Notes under the pieces: model-generated | Seen by the model: only the letters and a program-made list of their open reading frames with translations | Databases searched by the model: none | Told to the model about the DNA's origin: nothing | Source: Clostridium sp. CAG:967 | GTDB taxonomy: Bacteria > Cyanobacteriota > Vampirovibrionia > Gastranaerophilales > Gastranaerophilaceae | Reading direction: 5' to 3' | NCBI GenBank assembly: GCA_000433095.1 | Contig: HF991479.1 | Location: forward strand, 62,699 to 126,698 | DNA length: 64,000 nt | Made by a program: the position numbers and the translations under genes | Shown: in pieces, positions 24,334-31,628 of the stretch | How positions within the stretch are numbered: position 1 is the first letter of the stretch | Layout of the letters: every line of letters starts with the position of its first letter

Positions 24334-24408
24334 TATGGAATTCAATGTAACTGAAAAAGCGCTAATACTTATCTTAATGATAGTCGTAGCGCTTAAATTC
24401 CAAAAATA
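24334..24408 (+). CDS. Tiny hydrophobic peptide, type I toxin-like (locus 1)
   Basis: A 24-residue frame, MEFNVTEKALILILMIVVAL plus KFQK, has a textbook AAAGGAGGTGAT site. It is one hydrophobic helix with a basic end, the shape of type I toxins such as Ibs or TxpA. The coding region is itself palindromic: AAGCGCTA near 24356 pairs with TAGCGCTT near 24386. A GC-rich hairpin follows, then a 44-bp repeat holding a convergent promoter. Toxicity is inferred, not shown. Confidence 0.6.
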
Positions 24409-24423
24409 GAGGGCTTTTAATGG

Positions 24424-24452
24424 GGCAAGGTGGAACTTGCTCCGCCCTTTTC
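24424..24452 (+). terminator. Hairpin terminator of locus 1
   Basis: GGGGCAAG and CTTGCTCC (one G-T pair) form a stem around GTGGAA, followed by CCTTTTCTT. Confidence 0.6.
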
Positions 24453-24453
24453 T

Positions 24454-24497
24454 TATATTATTTATTATTTTCAGTAATTTGTCAAGGGTTTGTATCT
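24454..24497. repeat. 44-bp direct repeat, copy 1
   Basis: Identical over 44 bases to 24878-24921. Each copy lies just downstream of one tiny-peptide ORF, so the pair of loci probably arose by duplication. Confidence 0.95.
24457..24485 (-). promoter_or_regulatory. Minus-strand promoter in repeat copy 1, candidate antisense RNA
   Basis: Reading leftward, TTGACA (24485-24480), a 17-base spacer and AATAAT (24462-24457) point back at peptide ORF 1. The resulting RNA would be antisense to the terminator and 3' part of the peptide mRNA. Confidence 0.5.
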
Positions 24498-24537
24498 GGG
24501 ACTTATATACAATTTTACACCAGATGTAGATGAAACC

Positions 24538-24565
24538 GTCATGCTGAACTTGTTTCAGCATCTCT
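24538..24565. repeat. Interspersed palindrome (REP-like)
   Basis: ATGCTGAA-CTTGT-TTCAGCAT at 24541-24561 is an 8-bp perfect hairpin. Sequences of this kind, GTCATGCTGAACTTGTTTC with its complement, are known as dispersed palindromes in several bacterial groups. It occurs once in this window. Confidence 0.6.
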
Positions 24566-24637
24566 TAAACAGGATACCCTACCCTGTTTATAAATTTCAA
24601 GTCTGTTTAGGAAATTGCATAGTTAATTTTAAAATTA

Positions 24638-24665
24638 TTGCATTAATTTGGTTTTATTATATAAT
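24638..24665 (+). promoter_or_regulatory. Promoter of tiny-peptide locus 2
   Basis: TTGCAT (24638-24643), a 16-base spacer and perfect TATAAT (24660-24665), about 80 bases upstream of peptide 2. Confidence 0.6.
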
Positions 24666-24743
24666 ATTCTTGTAGGGCCAGCATATACGCTAACTTCCGT
24701 CACACGCAATTTACGAAGAAATTGGACGAAAGGAGGCTAAGCT

Positions 24744-24821
24744 ATGATTGACAAAATAATAATGCTACTAATTTCATTTGACTTACTATTAGTAGCATTA
24801 AAATTATTAGTTAAATCGTAG
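24744..24821 (+). CDS. Tiny hydrophobic peptide, type I toxin-like (locus 2)
   Basis: A 25-residue frame, MIDKIIMLLISFDLLLVALK plus LLVKS, with an AAAGGAGG site. Its design matches locus 1, with a shared VALK near the basic end. A perfect 12-bp inverted repeat (AATGCTACTAAT / ATTAGTAGCATT) lies within the coding region, so the mRNA can fold over most of the ORF. A long GC hairpin (GTAGGG...CCCTAC) and the second 44-bp repeat follow. Confidence 0.6.
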   Translation: MIDKIIMLLISFDLLLVALKLLVKS

Positions 24822-24875
24822 GGTGCGAAGCAAGTCCTTAACAGGTGCTTAAGTTGTTGAGGACTTCGCCCTACA
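24817..24875 (+). terminator. Long hairpin after locus 2
   Basis: GTAGGGTGCGAAG at the stop codon pairs with CTTCGCCCTAC near 24863-24873 with one bulge, and an inner TCCT/AGGA pairing extends it. The T tract is weak, so it may stabilise the mRNA as well as terminate. Confidence 0.5.
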
Positions 24876-24877
24876 AC

Positions 24878-24921
24878 TATATTATTTATTATTTTCAGTA
24901 ATTTGTCAAGGGTTTGTATCT
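24878..24921. repeat. 44-bp direct repeat, copy 2
   Basis: Identical to 24454-24497, 424 bases away. Its last 16 bases also encode the C-terminus of the leftward HTH-like protein. Confidence 0.95.
24881..24909 (-). promoter_or_regulatory. Minus-strand promoter in repeat copy 2, candidate antisense RNA
   Basis: The same TTGACA-17-AATAAT as in copy 1, facing peptide ORF 2. It overlaps the end of the 24906-25121 gene. Confidence 0.5.
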
Positions 24922-25121
24922 TCAACGAACTCAATGTGGTAACCTAAAACACGTAAAATATCTTGAACCTCATCAAATTTGATAGTTCCTCTTCTTAATT
25001 TGTTAGTTATATTGTTAGGTAAAATTTTTTGTTTTTTTGTAAAAGCAAGCTCTTCACACACTTTTTTTAATGTGTAAGCTTTTTTAGCAATTATACTTTT
25101 TAATTCACTTTTGACATCCAT
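24906..25121 (-). CDS. Small HTH-like protein, possible regulator
   Basis: A 71-residue basic protein (MDVKSELKSIIAKKAYTLKK...). The pattern KKVCEEL...ITNKLRRGTIKFDEVQDILRVLGYHIEF resembles short Xre-type helix-turn-helix proteins, in which the NKL[RK]RG segment is the recognition region. Its 3' end lies in the 44-bp repeat. A TATAAT is present just upstream on its strand. It could regulate the toxin-like loci or its Xre neighbour; no direct evidence exists. Confidence 0.65.
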   Translation of the reverse strand: MDVKSELKSIIAKKAYTLKKVCEELAFTKKQKILPNNITNKLRRGTIKFDEVQDILRVLGYHIEFVEDTNP

Positions 25122-25245
25122 ATTTGTTTAATTATAGTGTATTCTTGACATAAGTTATTCTAAGAAGTATTATCAAACTATAATGCAATTTTAGTGTTGC
25201 CTAAGTTATTTATTGTTAATATTATGAAAGGAAGATTATATGTAA

Positions 25246-25584
25246 CTATTTTTTCAAAGCAATAATGACGTTGTAAATTCTTTCGACAAAATCTTCATTA
25301 CAATCAGAAAGTAAACGGGTAATTTCTTTTTTCAAATTCTTTGTTTTATCAGTTTCTTCAACAAATGTTGATTTGAAGAAAACAGCAGGTTCAACGTTAA
25401 AGAAGTTTGAAAGATTAACAAGAACTTCGCAAGATATAAATGTTCTGCCTGTTTCAATAGCTGTAACTGATTTACGTTCCAATCCTATAGCTTCAGCTAA
25501 TTGCTCCTGTGTTAAGCCTTTAGCCGTTCTCAACAATTTCACATTATTGCCAATATTCTTGTTAACTTGATTGACGTTTAACAT
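25246..25584 (-). CDS. Xre-family HTH transcriptional regulator
   Basis: About 112 residues. Residues 10-65 form a classic HTH_3 domain (NVKLLRTAKGLTQEQLAEAI, then GLERKSVTAIETGRTF), and the C-terminal part is a helical dimerisation-like region ending VIIALKK. The ATG at 25584 is preferred over an upstream TTG at 25590. No strong ribosome binding site is visible. The motif TAAGTTATT occurs twice downstream of the gene (near 25151 and 25203) and might be an operator. Confidence 0.85.
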   Translation of the reverse strand: MLNVNQVNKNIGNNVKLLRTAKGLTQEQLAEAIGLERKSVTAIETGRTFISCEVLVNLSNFFNVEPAVFFKSTFVEETDKTKNLKKEITRLLSDCNEDFVERIYNVIIALKK

Positions 25585-25670
25585 ATACAAACATATTAAA
25601 CTCTTTTTTTTGGCTTTTCTAGCTTATCTAGATAGACTATGCTTAATGTAATACGACTAAGGAGGCAACA

Positions 25671-26384
25671 ATGCTCAACCCGCACAAACTTAAAATGATA
25701 CTCTGTAAAATATTCACTTTCTGGATAATTCCTGCAAAAACCAGAAAACTCGTTAGAGAATTCCTGTTCTGGTTTTCGCTTGATGATTATCGTCGTTTCA
25801 AGAATGCAAACTATCATTTTGTTTCTTTAGGCAGCAGTTGTTTATCACGGGCATTGCCTGTTGCAGCCGGATTGAAACCAAGACGTTTTTACGGCGAAAT
25901 GTCCTGCCCGTTTGATTTGTATTTTTCTACGGATTTAGACAGAACAACACGACTGATTGAAAACAACTTTTCAGATTTTTTCCAGGGCATTAACCTTGAT
26001 GCGTTTCCGCATGATGATAAATTAACGGTTAAACAATTTAAAAAACGTTATAAAAGCAGAATACAAAATTTTCTTGATGTTCAAAATTCAGATAAAATCA
26101 TTTACTATATTTATTCAAACTACGACAAAGTGCCTGAAACTGCCCAAATAAAAAGATTATATCAAGTGTTAAAAGCAAAACGGGGCGCAAAACCTTTTGA
26201 ACTGATTATTTTGACAGGCGGGAAAATTGATGTTTCCAATATTATTCAGATACCTTACAACATACAATTTAATGACAGCAAAGCAATTGAGTATATTATT
26301 AACAGGTATAAAGATTACGATAATAAATATACGGTATTTTACGATTATATGAAGGAAAAACTAAAGGAAATTATTCACCCATAA
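25671..26384 (+). CDS. DUF1796-like putative papain-type cysteine peptidase
   Basis: A 237-residue protein with the DUF1796 signature: VSLGSSCLSRALPVAAGLKP followed by SCPFDLYFS. In the family the Cys of GSxC is the proposed nucleophile. Later regions (IIYYIYSNYD, FELIILTGG) fit the expected alpha/beta fold. A strong AAGGAGG site is 6 bases upstream of the ATG. Members often sit near surface glycan genes, but the substrate is unknown. The end overlaps the convergent HIT gene by 14 bases. Confidence 0.75.
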   Translation: MLNPHKLKMILCKIFTFWIIPAKTRKLVREFLFWFSLDDYRRFKNANYHFVSLGSSCLSRALPVAAGLKPRRFYGEMSCPFDLYFSTDLDRTTRLIENNFSDFFQGINLDAFPHDDKLTVKQFKKRYKSRIQNFLDVQNSDKIIYYIYSNYDKVPETAQIKRLYQVLKAKRGAKPFELIILTGGKIDVSNIIQIPYNIQFNDSKAIEYIINRYKDYDNKYTVFYDYMKEKLKEIIHP

Positions 26385-26676
26385 TATGCAAATGAAGGTG
26401 GAATACTTCCTGTCCTGCTTCTTTGCCTGTATTAATTAATGTTTTGTAGGATTTCAGCCCGATTTTTTTAGTTGTTTCTTTAACAGCCATAAGCAATTCA
26501 CCCATAAGGTTTTTGTCTTCAAGTTCGTTTAAAGATGCAACGTGGACTTTCGGAACCACAAGCAGATGAACGGGAGCTTTCGGGTTAATGTCCTTAAACA
26601 CTACAACATAATCGTTTTCATAAACAAATTCGGTGTTAAAATCACCGTTTATAATTTTACAAAAAATGCAATCCAT
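26371..26676 (-). CDS. HIT-family nucleotide-binding protein
   Basis: A 101-residue histidine-triad protein, a nucleotide hydrolase or transferase of the HINT type. The active-site triad is HLHLHIMG near the C-terminus, and CIFCKI at the start is typical. The ATG at 26676 follows GAGGA by 8 bases; an upstream ATG with 7 extra residues is less likely. It is followed by a short convergent overlap with the DUF1796-like gene. Confidence 0.95.
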   Translation of the reverse strand: MDCIFCKIINGDFNTEFVYENDYVVVFKDINPKAPVHLLVVPKVHVASLNELEDKNLMGELLMAVKETTKKIGLKSYKTLINTGKEAGQEVFHLHLHIMGE

Positions 26677-26730
26677 AAAATAATCCTCTCTTTTCAATTA
26701 GTTTATAATGACGGAGCTCAAAAATCAATC

Positions 26731-28437
26731 TTAAATAATTCTTTTTTCTGTAACCTCGGGAGTTAATTCAAATTTATAATCATTCAAGCTCATATATTGT
26801 CTGAAAAGAGAGCCGAAATTATCATTAATTGTCATAAATCTCAGGGAAATATCATCATGAAAAACAAATCCACTAAGGTTTTTGTTAATATACTTATCAG
26901 GCAGAACTATTGTATAAAATTTGTTCATCCTTACAGGTTCATAGACACCTGTAAGAGGGTTTCTGACCTCGATTGCTTCTTTATAGGGTTTGTCAATTTC
27001 GTAATTGTTTATTTTTTCCATAAGTGTTCTGTTAACCTTGATGTCTGACCAGTGGATTATGCCGTTTTGCTTTGGCGAATCAATATTGTTCAGCACATTC
27101 TGGGTAATCAGATAAACAAGTTCTTCGCCCGTAACAGAGCCTTTTCGTATATTTGAAAGTTCTTCGTTTGCTCCACCGAAAAGTTTTATTAAATCAAGAT
27201 TGGTAAATACATCCGACCCCGGCTGCATTATACCTCCTCTGAACATTTCTGACGGTATACCAACTGCATCAAGCTTTTTGTATTTAATTCGTAAAGCTTC
27301 TTTGATTGCTGTTGTTGTGTAATTCACAAATATTTTGTCGGAATGTCTTATTGCTTTGTCAAAAACAAGTTCATCAGAGTATTCCTCAAAACCTTTGAGG
27401 TCGATAATCGGTTTAATGTCTTCTCCGATATTTTTTCTGACAAAATCCGTCAGAGCTTTGTCTTGCAGCGCTTCCTGTTTATAATCTTTTGTATCATATT
27501 TTTTAAAGTTGATGTCTTCCAGTTTGCCGAAATCGTCGAACTTTAATTTAAAACTTTTTATAAATTTGTTATTATCGCCCAGTGAAGAAATGAGAGTATT
27601 GTTTACGTAAATATCTGATTTTTTATGGTCATGTGCGTTTAGGATAAGGTTAATATCAGGAATTTCTTCTGCAATGGCTGATGAGATTTTGTTGCCTAAA
27701 TGCGAAAGAAGTATTACGGTTCCGTCGGGATTTTTTTCTTTAAAATCTTTTATTATATATTTCAAAACGCTGTAAGTTTTTGTGAAATCTTCTTTTTCAA
27801 CTTCACTGTCGCTTTTATCTAAAAGATCATAGAATACGGTACCTGACATTCTTTTGCTGTTAAATTTTTCTCTCGGTATTGTTGCCCCGAGAACAAGAAC
27901 TTTGTTTATAATTTCGGGATTTTTGTCATCGGGAATTTCGTAAATTTTTGAAGTCACCATATTAGGGTTTTTCTTCATTGCCTGTTTTACAACAGGAGAT
28001 TTTTTGAGATTTACATTTGTCATAACTGTTGTTATGCGGGTATTGGAAAGTTTTCTGCAGAGCCATTTGTCGCCTGCTTCCAAATCGTGGTTACCCGGAG
28101 TGAATACGGTATCGAATTTTGCATTGAAAGCTGCGGAGTTTTTTACGGACAAAATCATCCTTGCCAAATAATTAAATTGAATATCTCCGATAGTTTTATC
28201 TTTTTTTGTAAGCAATCCTCGTTTTTCCGGATACATAAAATAGTCACCTGCTATTGCAAACAAATTCATTGTGCTTTTTTCATCTGAGTTTTCAAAAATA
28301 TCAGAGTTGTTTTCCTGAACGGTTTTAATCAATTGCGGTATGCTTGTAATACTGCCGTGATTATCGGCAGGCGCTGCTATATTCAGCTGTGCGGACTGAA
28401 AATTAATATTGCTTCTGAATATTTTATTGACTTGCAA
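26731..28437 (-). CDS. 5'-nucleotidase / metallophosphatase family protein
   Basis: A 568-residue protein with the UshA/CpdB architecture. The N-terminal calcineurin-like metallophosphoesterase half has ADNHG, GNHDLEAGD and NAHDHKKSD, and the C-terminal substrate-binding domain starts around residue 330. No signal peptide is visible: the N-terminus is MQVNKIFRSNINFQSAQLN. Periplasmic location is therefore uncertain. The start is a TTG with a modest AAGGG site about 13 bases upstream, and is not certain. It is a single gene divergent from the beta-lactamase-like gene. Confidence 0.85.
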   Translation of the reverse strand: MQVNKIFRSNINFQSAQLNIAAPADNHGSITSIPQLIKTVQENNSDIFENSDEKSTMNLFAIAGDYFMYPEKRGLLTKKDKTIGDIQFNYLARMILSVKNSAAFNAKFDTVFTPGNHDLEAGDKWLCRKLSNTRITTVMTNVNLKKSPVVKQAMKKNPNMVTSKIYEIPDDKNPEIINKVLVLGATIPREKFNSKRMSGTVFYDLLDKSDSEVEKEDFTKTYSVLKYIIKDFKEKNPDGTVILLSHLGNKISSAIAEEIPDINLILNAHDHKKSDIYVNNTLISSLGDNNKFIKSFKLKFDDFGKLEDINFKKYDTKDYKQEALQDKALTDFVRKNIGEDIKPIIDLKGFEEYSDELVFDKAIRHSDKIFVNYTTTAIKEALRIKYKKLDAVGIPSEMFRGGIMQPGSDVFTNLDLIKLFGGANEELSNIRKGSVTGEELVYLITQNVLNNIDSPKQNGIIHWSDIKVNRTLMEKINNYEIDKPYKEAIEVRNPLTGVYEPVRMNKFYTIVLPDKYINKNLSGFVFHDDISLRFMTINDNFGSLFRQYMSLNDYKFELTPEVTEKRII

Positions 28438-28594
28438 GTTGCGTAAATCCCTTTTATACTTTTAAAAGCCGTGAATAATTTTTTTGTTATGTAAATTATT
28501 ATAACTTAAAAATATGTAACTAACTTGCCATTATGTTTTATGTAAAGTAAAATAGTTGTTACTTGGGGAATCCTTTGGGAGGAATTTAATATTT

Positions 28595-29785
28595 ATGCCG
28601 GAATTAGCCAGACGACAATACGATAATCGCTACGCTATAAGAAATTACAATTACCCGCCTCAGGGTGTCGTGCGTGAAATGCCAGGACACACTAAAAAGG
28701 TTTATGAAAGACCTGTTTATACAAAACGCACCGTTGATAAGAAGAAAGTTGAACGCAACTATTTTATTCACAGAATAATTTCTGTTGCTGTTGTATCTTT
28801 AATCGGACTTTCAATTTTGCCGTTCGGATTTAATAAAGTTACAAAAATGATGTTTAATCCTACACCGTATAAAGAGGTAAAAGCTGATTATCATCAGATA
28901 CTTTTTCCGACATCAAATTATATTTCCAATCACTGGATAATGGGGCAGCGCTCATTGAGAGGTGCAGAAGTTCGCAGACCTCAAATGACATTTTTACATG
29001 AGGGAACACAGCTTTCAGGACTTGAAAATCAATTAAAAAATCTTTCCGCAATGTATCCTTCAATTCATCCTTCAATTTATGTTTGGGATTATGATACCGG
29101 AAATTATGCTGATGTCAATGCTGATGAAGTTTTCCCGACAGCAAGTATTATAAAGCTTCCTGTATTGGTACAGTTATTCCGTTCTATTGAAAAAAATCAA
29201 TTGACAATATACGATGAAATGCCTTTGACGGAATATTACAGAACTGAGGGGTCCGGAAGCCTCCAGTTTAAAGCGGCAAATTCAAAATATACAATTGATA
29301 CACTTGCAAGAATGATGATTACCGAGTCTGACAATTCTGCTACAAATATGATTATGGCTCGTTTAGGCTCAATGACTGATATAAATCAGGGGTTAAGAGA
29401 ATGGGGATTGAAGCACACATACGTTCAAACCTGGCTGCCTGATTTGGGCGGTACAAATCATTCCACCGCACGTGATATGGCAACCATTCTTTATAATATT
29501 GATAACCCTCAATTTTTAAGTACAAGTTCAAGAGAAAAAATATTTGATTATATGGGACATGTACATAACAACCGTCTGATTGCGGCAGGTTTGCCTGCCG
29601 GTGCCGAATTTTTGCACAAAACGGGCGACATTGGCAAAATGCTCGGTGATGCGGGTATTGTTTTTGCACCTAACGGAAAAAAATATATTGTTGTAATTTT
29701 TGCAAACCGTCCACATAATTCACCTCTTGGCAAAGAGTTTATAGTTAAGGCTTCAGAAACTATTTATAATTACATGGTGAGATAA
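28595..29785 (+). CDS. Membrane-anchored class A beta-lactamase-like serine hydrolase
   Basis: About 396 residues from the ATG at 28595 (GGGAGG 12 bases upstream). A basic cytoplasmic segment and one membrane span (residues 62-79) lead to an extracytoplasmic penicillin-binding-type domain. The three motifs are present: SIIK (Ser184, Lys187), SDN (245-247) and KTG (342-344). The ExxLN deacylation motif of true class A enzymes is not apparent, so it may act on peptidoglycan rather than on antibiotics. It overlaps the LdpA-like gene as TAATG. Confidence 0.85.
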   Translation: MPELARRQYDNRYAIRNYNYPPQGVVREMPGHTKKVYERPVYTKRTVDKKKVERNYFIHRIISVAVVSLIGLSILPFGFNKVTKMMFNPTPYKEVKADYHQILFPTSNYISNHWIMGQRSLRGAEVRRPQMTFLHEGTQLSGLENQLKNLSAMYPSIHPSIYVWDYDTGNYADVNADEVFPTASIIKLPVLVQLFRSIEKNQLTIYDEMPLTEYYRTEGSGSLQFKAANSKYTIDTLARMMITESDNSATNMIMARLGSMTDINQGLREWGLKHTYVQTWLPDLGGTNHSTARDMATILYNIDNPQFLSTSSREKIFDYMGHVHNNRLIAAGLPAGAEFLHKTGDIGKMLGDAGIVFAPNGKKYIVVIFANRPHNSPLGKEFIVKASETIYNYMVR

Positions 29786-30780
29786 TGCTTAAGGAGCTTT
29801 TGGAAGCAAAAAAATGTTTTAAACTCGTTTGCGGTGCAGGTAACGAAGATGCATTAGAGGTTGAAAAACTTGTTGCTCTGTATTCGGCTGCAGGTTGCAA
29901 GTTTTTTGATTTATCCGCAAAACCTGAAATTGTTGAAGCTGCAAAACGTGGGCTGCGTGGAAGAGAAGGATATTTATGCGTAAGTGTGGGGATTAAAGGT
30001 GACCCGCATGTGAGGAAAGCTCAAATAGATTACGAAAAATGTGCAGGCTGCCACAAGTGCGAAGAAATCTGCCCGCAAAAAGCTTTATTGATTGATACCA
30101 GCTCTCCCTTCGCTGCTCACATTAAACGGGTCTACGGTCGAATGCTCAACGCATCCGCCCTGCGCCCTCTGCTCGCAGCTCGCTGCATCGGGTGCGGAAA
30201 ATGTTATTCAGTTTGCAGGCATGGTGCAATATCTTTTGTATCGGAAAATAAAGATTTGAGAGAAGTACTTCCACCTCTGATTGAAAAAGGAATTGATTGT
30301 ATAGAGCTTCATGCAATGGGTGATAATGATGATGAAGTTTATGAAAAATGGGACTATATCAATCATGTTTATGACGGTATTTTAAGTATTTGCACCGCAC
30401 GTGGGCATTTATCTGAAGAAAAAATGATTTCCCGAATAAAAGAAATGATTTCTTTGAGAAAGCCTTACACAACAATAGTTCAGGCTGACGGTTTTCCTAT
30501 GAGCGGCGGAAAAGATGATTATAAGACAACTTTGCAGGCTGTAGCAACTGCGGAAATCGTTCAGAACGCAAAATTGCCGGTATACATAATGCTTTCAGGA
30601 GGAACAAATTCCAAAACAGCAGAGCTGGCTAAAATGTGTTCGATAGATTATAACGGGATAGCAATCGGAACTTTTGCAAGAAAAGTTGCGGGCAGATACA
30701 TTGAAAGAGAAGATTTTTTACGTAACGAGTATGTTTTTAATGAAGCGTTAAAATCAGTAATACCTCTAATAAATTTATAA
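29785..30780 (+). CDS. LdpA-like double [4Fe-4S] protein with an in-frame insert
   Basis: A 331-residue protein resembling LdpA, a redox-active iron-sulfur protein that in cyanobacteria feeds light/redox information to the circadian clock. Two clusters are visible: CAGCHKCEEICPQKA and CIGCGKCYSVCRHGA. Between them a segment of about 27 codons (30100-30180) has very different, GC-rich codon use and looks inserted. The C-terminal half has TTIVQADGFPMSGG and YIMLSGGTNSKTAELAK, as in LdpA. No clock genes are in the window, so the role here is open. It is translationally coupled to the upstream hydrolase. Confidence 0.8.
   Translation: MLKELLEAKKCFKLVCGAGNEDALEVEKLVALYSAAGCKFFDLSAKPEIVEAAKRGLRGREGYLCVSVGIKGDPHVRKAQIDYEKCAGCHKCEEICPQKALLIDTSSPFAAHIKRVYGRMLNASALRPLLAARCIGCGKCYSVCRHGAISFVSENKDLREVLPPLIEKGIDCIELHAMGDNDDEVYEKWDYINHVYDGILSICTARGHLSEEKMISRIKEMISLRKPYTTIVQADGFPMSGGKDDYKTTLQAVATAEIVQNAKLPVYIMLSGGTNSKTAELAKMCSIDYNGIAIGTFARKVAGRYIEREDFLRNEYVFNEALKSVIPLINL
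30100..30180 (+). repeat. GC-rich in-frame insert in the LdpA-like gene
   Basis: These 27 codons use CGG, CTC, CTG, CGC, TCC and GCC, codons that are rare in the rest of the gene, and end in short palindromic runs (GCTCGCAGCTCGCTGC). The insert sits between the two iron-sulfur motifs and keeps the frame. It resembles in principle the in-frame palindromic elements known in Rickettsia, but no sequence relation is claimed. Confidence 0.5.
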
Positions 30781-30808
30781 TTATGTTTTCGTGCTAAAAT
30801 GATTTATT

Positions 30809-31579
30809 ATGACAAAGATTTTAGATTGCACGCTGCGTGACGGCGGACACGTGAATAACTGGGAATTTAGCAATGAATGTGTTCTTGCATCGTTACATGC
30901 CGCAGAAATCACAGGGATTGAATATTTTGAGGCAGGATACAATATGCCTGAATGCATCAAATCTTCTAAGACAAAGCTTGTTGCAATGGTCGATGCTAAA
31001 AATATTCAGCCTGTTAGTTTAATTGCGGATTGTGTCAGGGTTGCGTGTTATCCTCACCAGATTATTACGGCTGTTAAAGCTGTTGAAGATTTTAAAAATC
31101 AAGGGTTTGAGGTGTTTTTGCATCTTATGACTGCCGACAAATTTGAGGATTATGAGCTTTTAAAAAACTGGAAAAATAAAGATATTTTGACCTCAATTTA
31201 TTTTGCTGACAGTTTTGGTGCTTTTATGCCGTCAGATGTTGAAAGAATTTATAAAAAACTCCAAAACTGCGGATTTGAAAACATAAGTTTCCACGCACAC
31301 AATAATCTACAGTTGGCTTTTACTAATACTATAAAAGCAATAGAGCTTGGCGCATACAGTGTTGACGGCTGTATTTTCGGTATGGGCAGAGGGGGCGGAA
31401 ATCTTCCTTTGGAGCTGCTTTTAAAATATTTGAATAAAGATTACGAACCATATATAGAACTTATTAACAAATATTATCTTCCTATATATAATCAGTACGG
31501 CTGGGGTTACGGTTTTGAAGCTTTAATAAGCGGACTGAAAAACGTACATCCCGATAAAGTAAGTCAAGCAATTGTATGA
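30809..31579 (+). CDS. DRE-TIM metallolyase (HMGL-like aldolase)
   Basis: A 256-residue TIM-barrel aldolase of the HMG-CoA lyase / 4-hydroxy-2-oxovalerate aldolase superfamily. The metal and substrate motif LDCTLRDGGH is at the N-terminus, and FHAHNNLQLA supplies two metal-binding histidines, followed by GMGRGGGN. It lacks the C-terminal communication domain of HOA aldolases. Stand-alone members occur in sugar and surface polysaccharide clusters. The substrate is not known. No clear ribosome binding site precedes the ATG. Confidence 0.85.
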   Translation: MTKILDCTLRDGGHVNNWEFSNECVLASLHAAEITGIEYFEAGYNMPECIKSSKTKLVAMVDAKNIQPVSLIADCVRVACYPHQIITAVKAVEDFKNQGFEVFLHLMTADKFEDYELLKNWKNKDILTSIYFADSFGAFMPSDVERIYKKLQNCGFENISFHAHNNLQLAFTNTIKAIELGAYSVDGCIFGMGRGGGNLPLELLLKYLNKDYEPYIELINKYYLPIYNQYGWGYGFEALISGLKNVHPDKVSQAIV

Positions 31580-31628
31580 TGGCATTTGATTATAAAGAAA
31601 TTATAATCGTCTAAAAGAGGAATTTTGA

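Noticed and set aside
24454..24921. Direct repeats considered as a CRISPR array
   Set aside because: Only two copies 424 bases apart with ORFs between, so not a repeat-spacer pattern.
24158..25245. tRNA or tmRNA genes in the non-coding patch
   Set aside because: No cloverleaf, CCA end or T-loop consensus could be found.
25596..25817. Minus-strand frame opposite the DUF1796-like gene
   Set aside because: Antisense to a well supported gene, no ribosome site and low-quality composition.
28595..29785. Annotation as an antibiotic-resistance beta-lactamase
   Set aside because: SxxK, SDN and KTG are present but no ExxLN is seen and the protein is membrane-anchored, so a peptidoglycan role is as likely.
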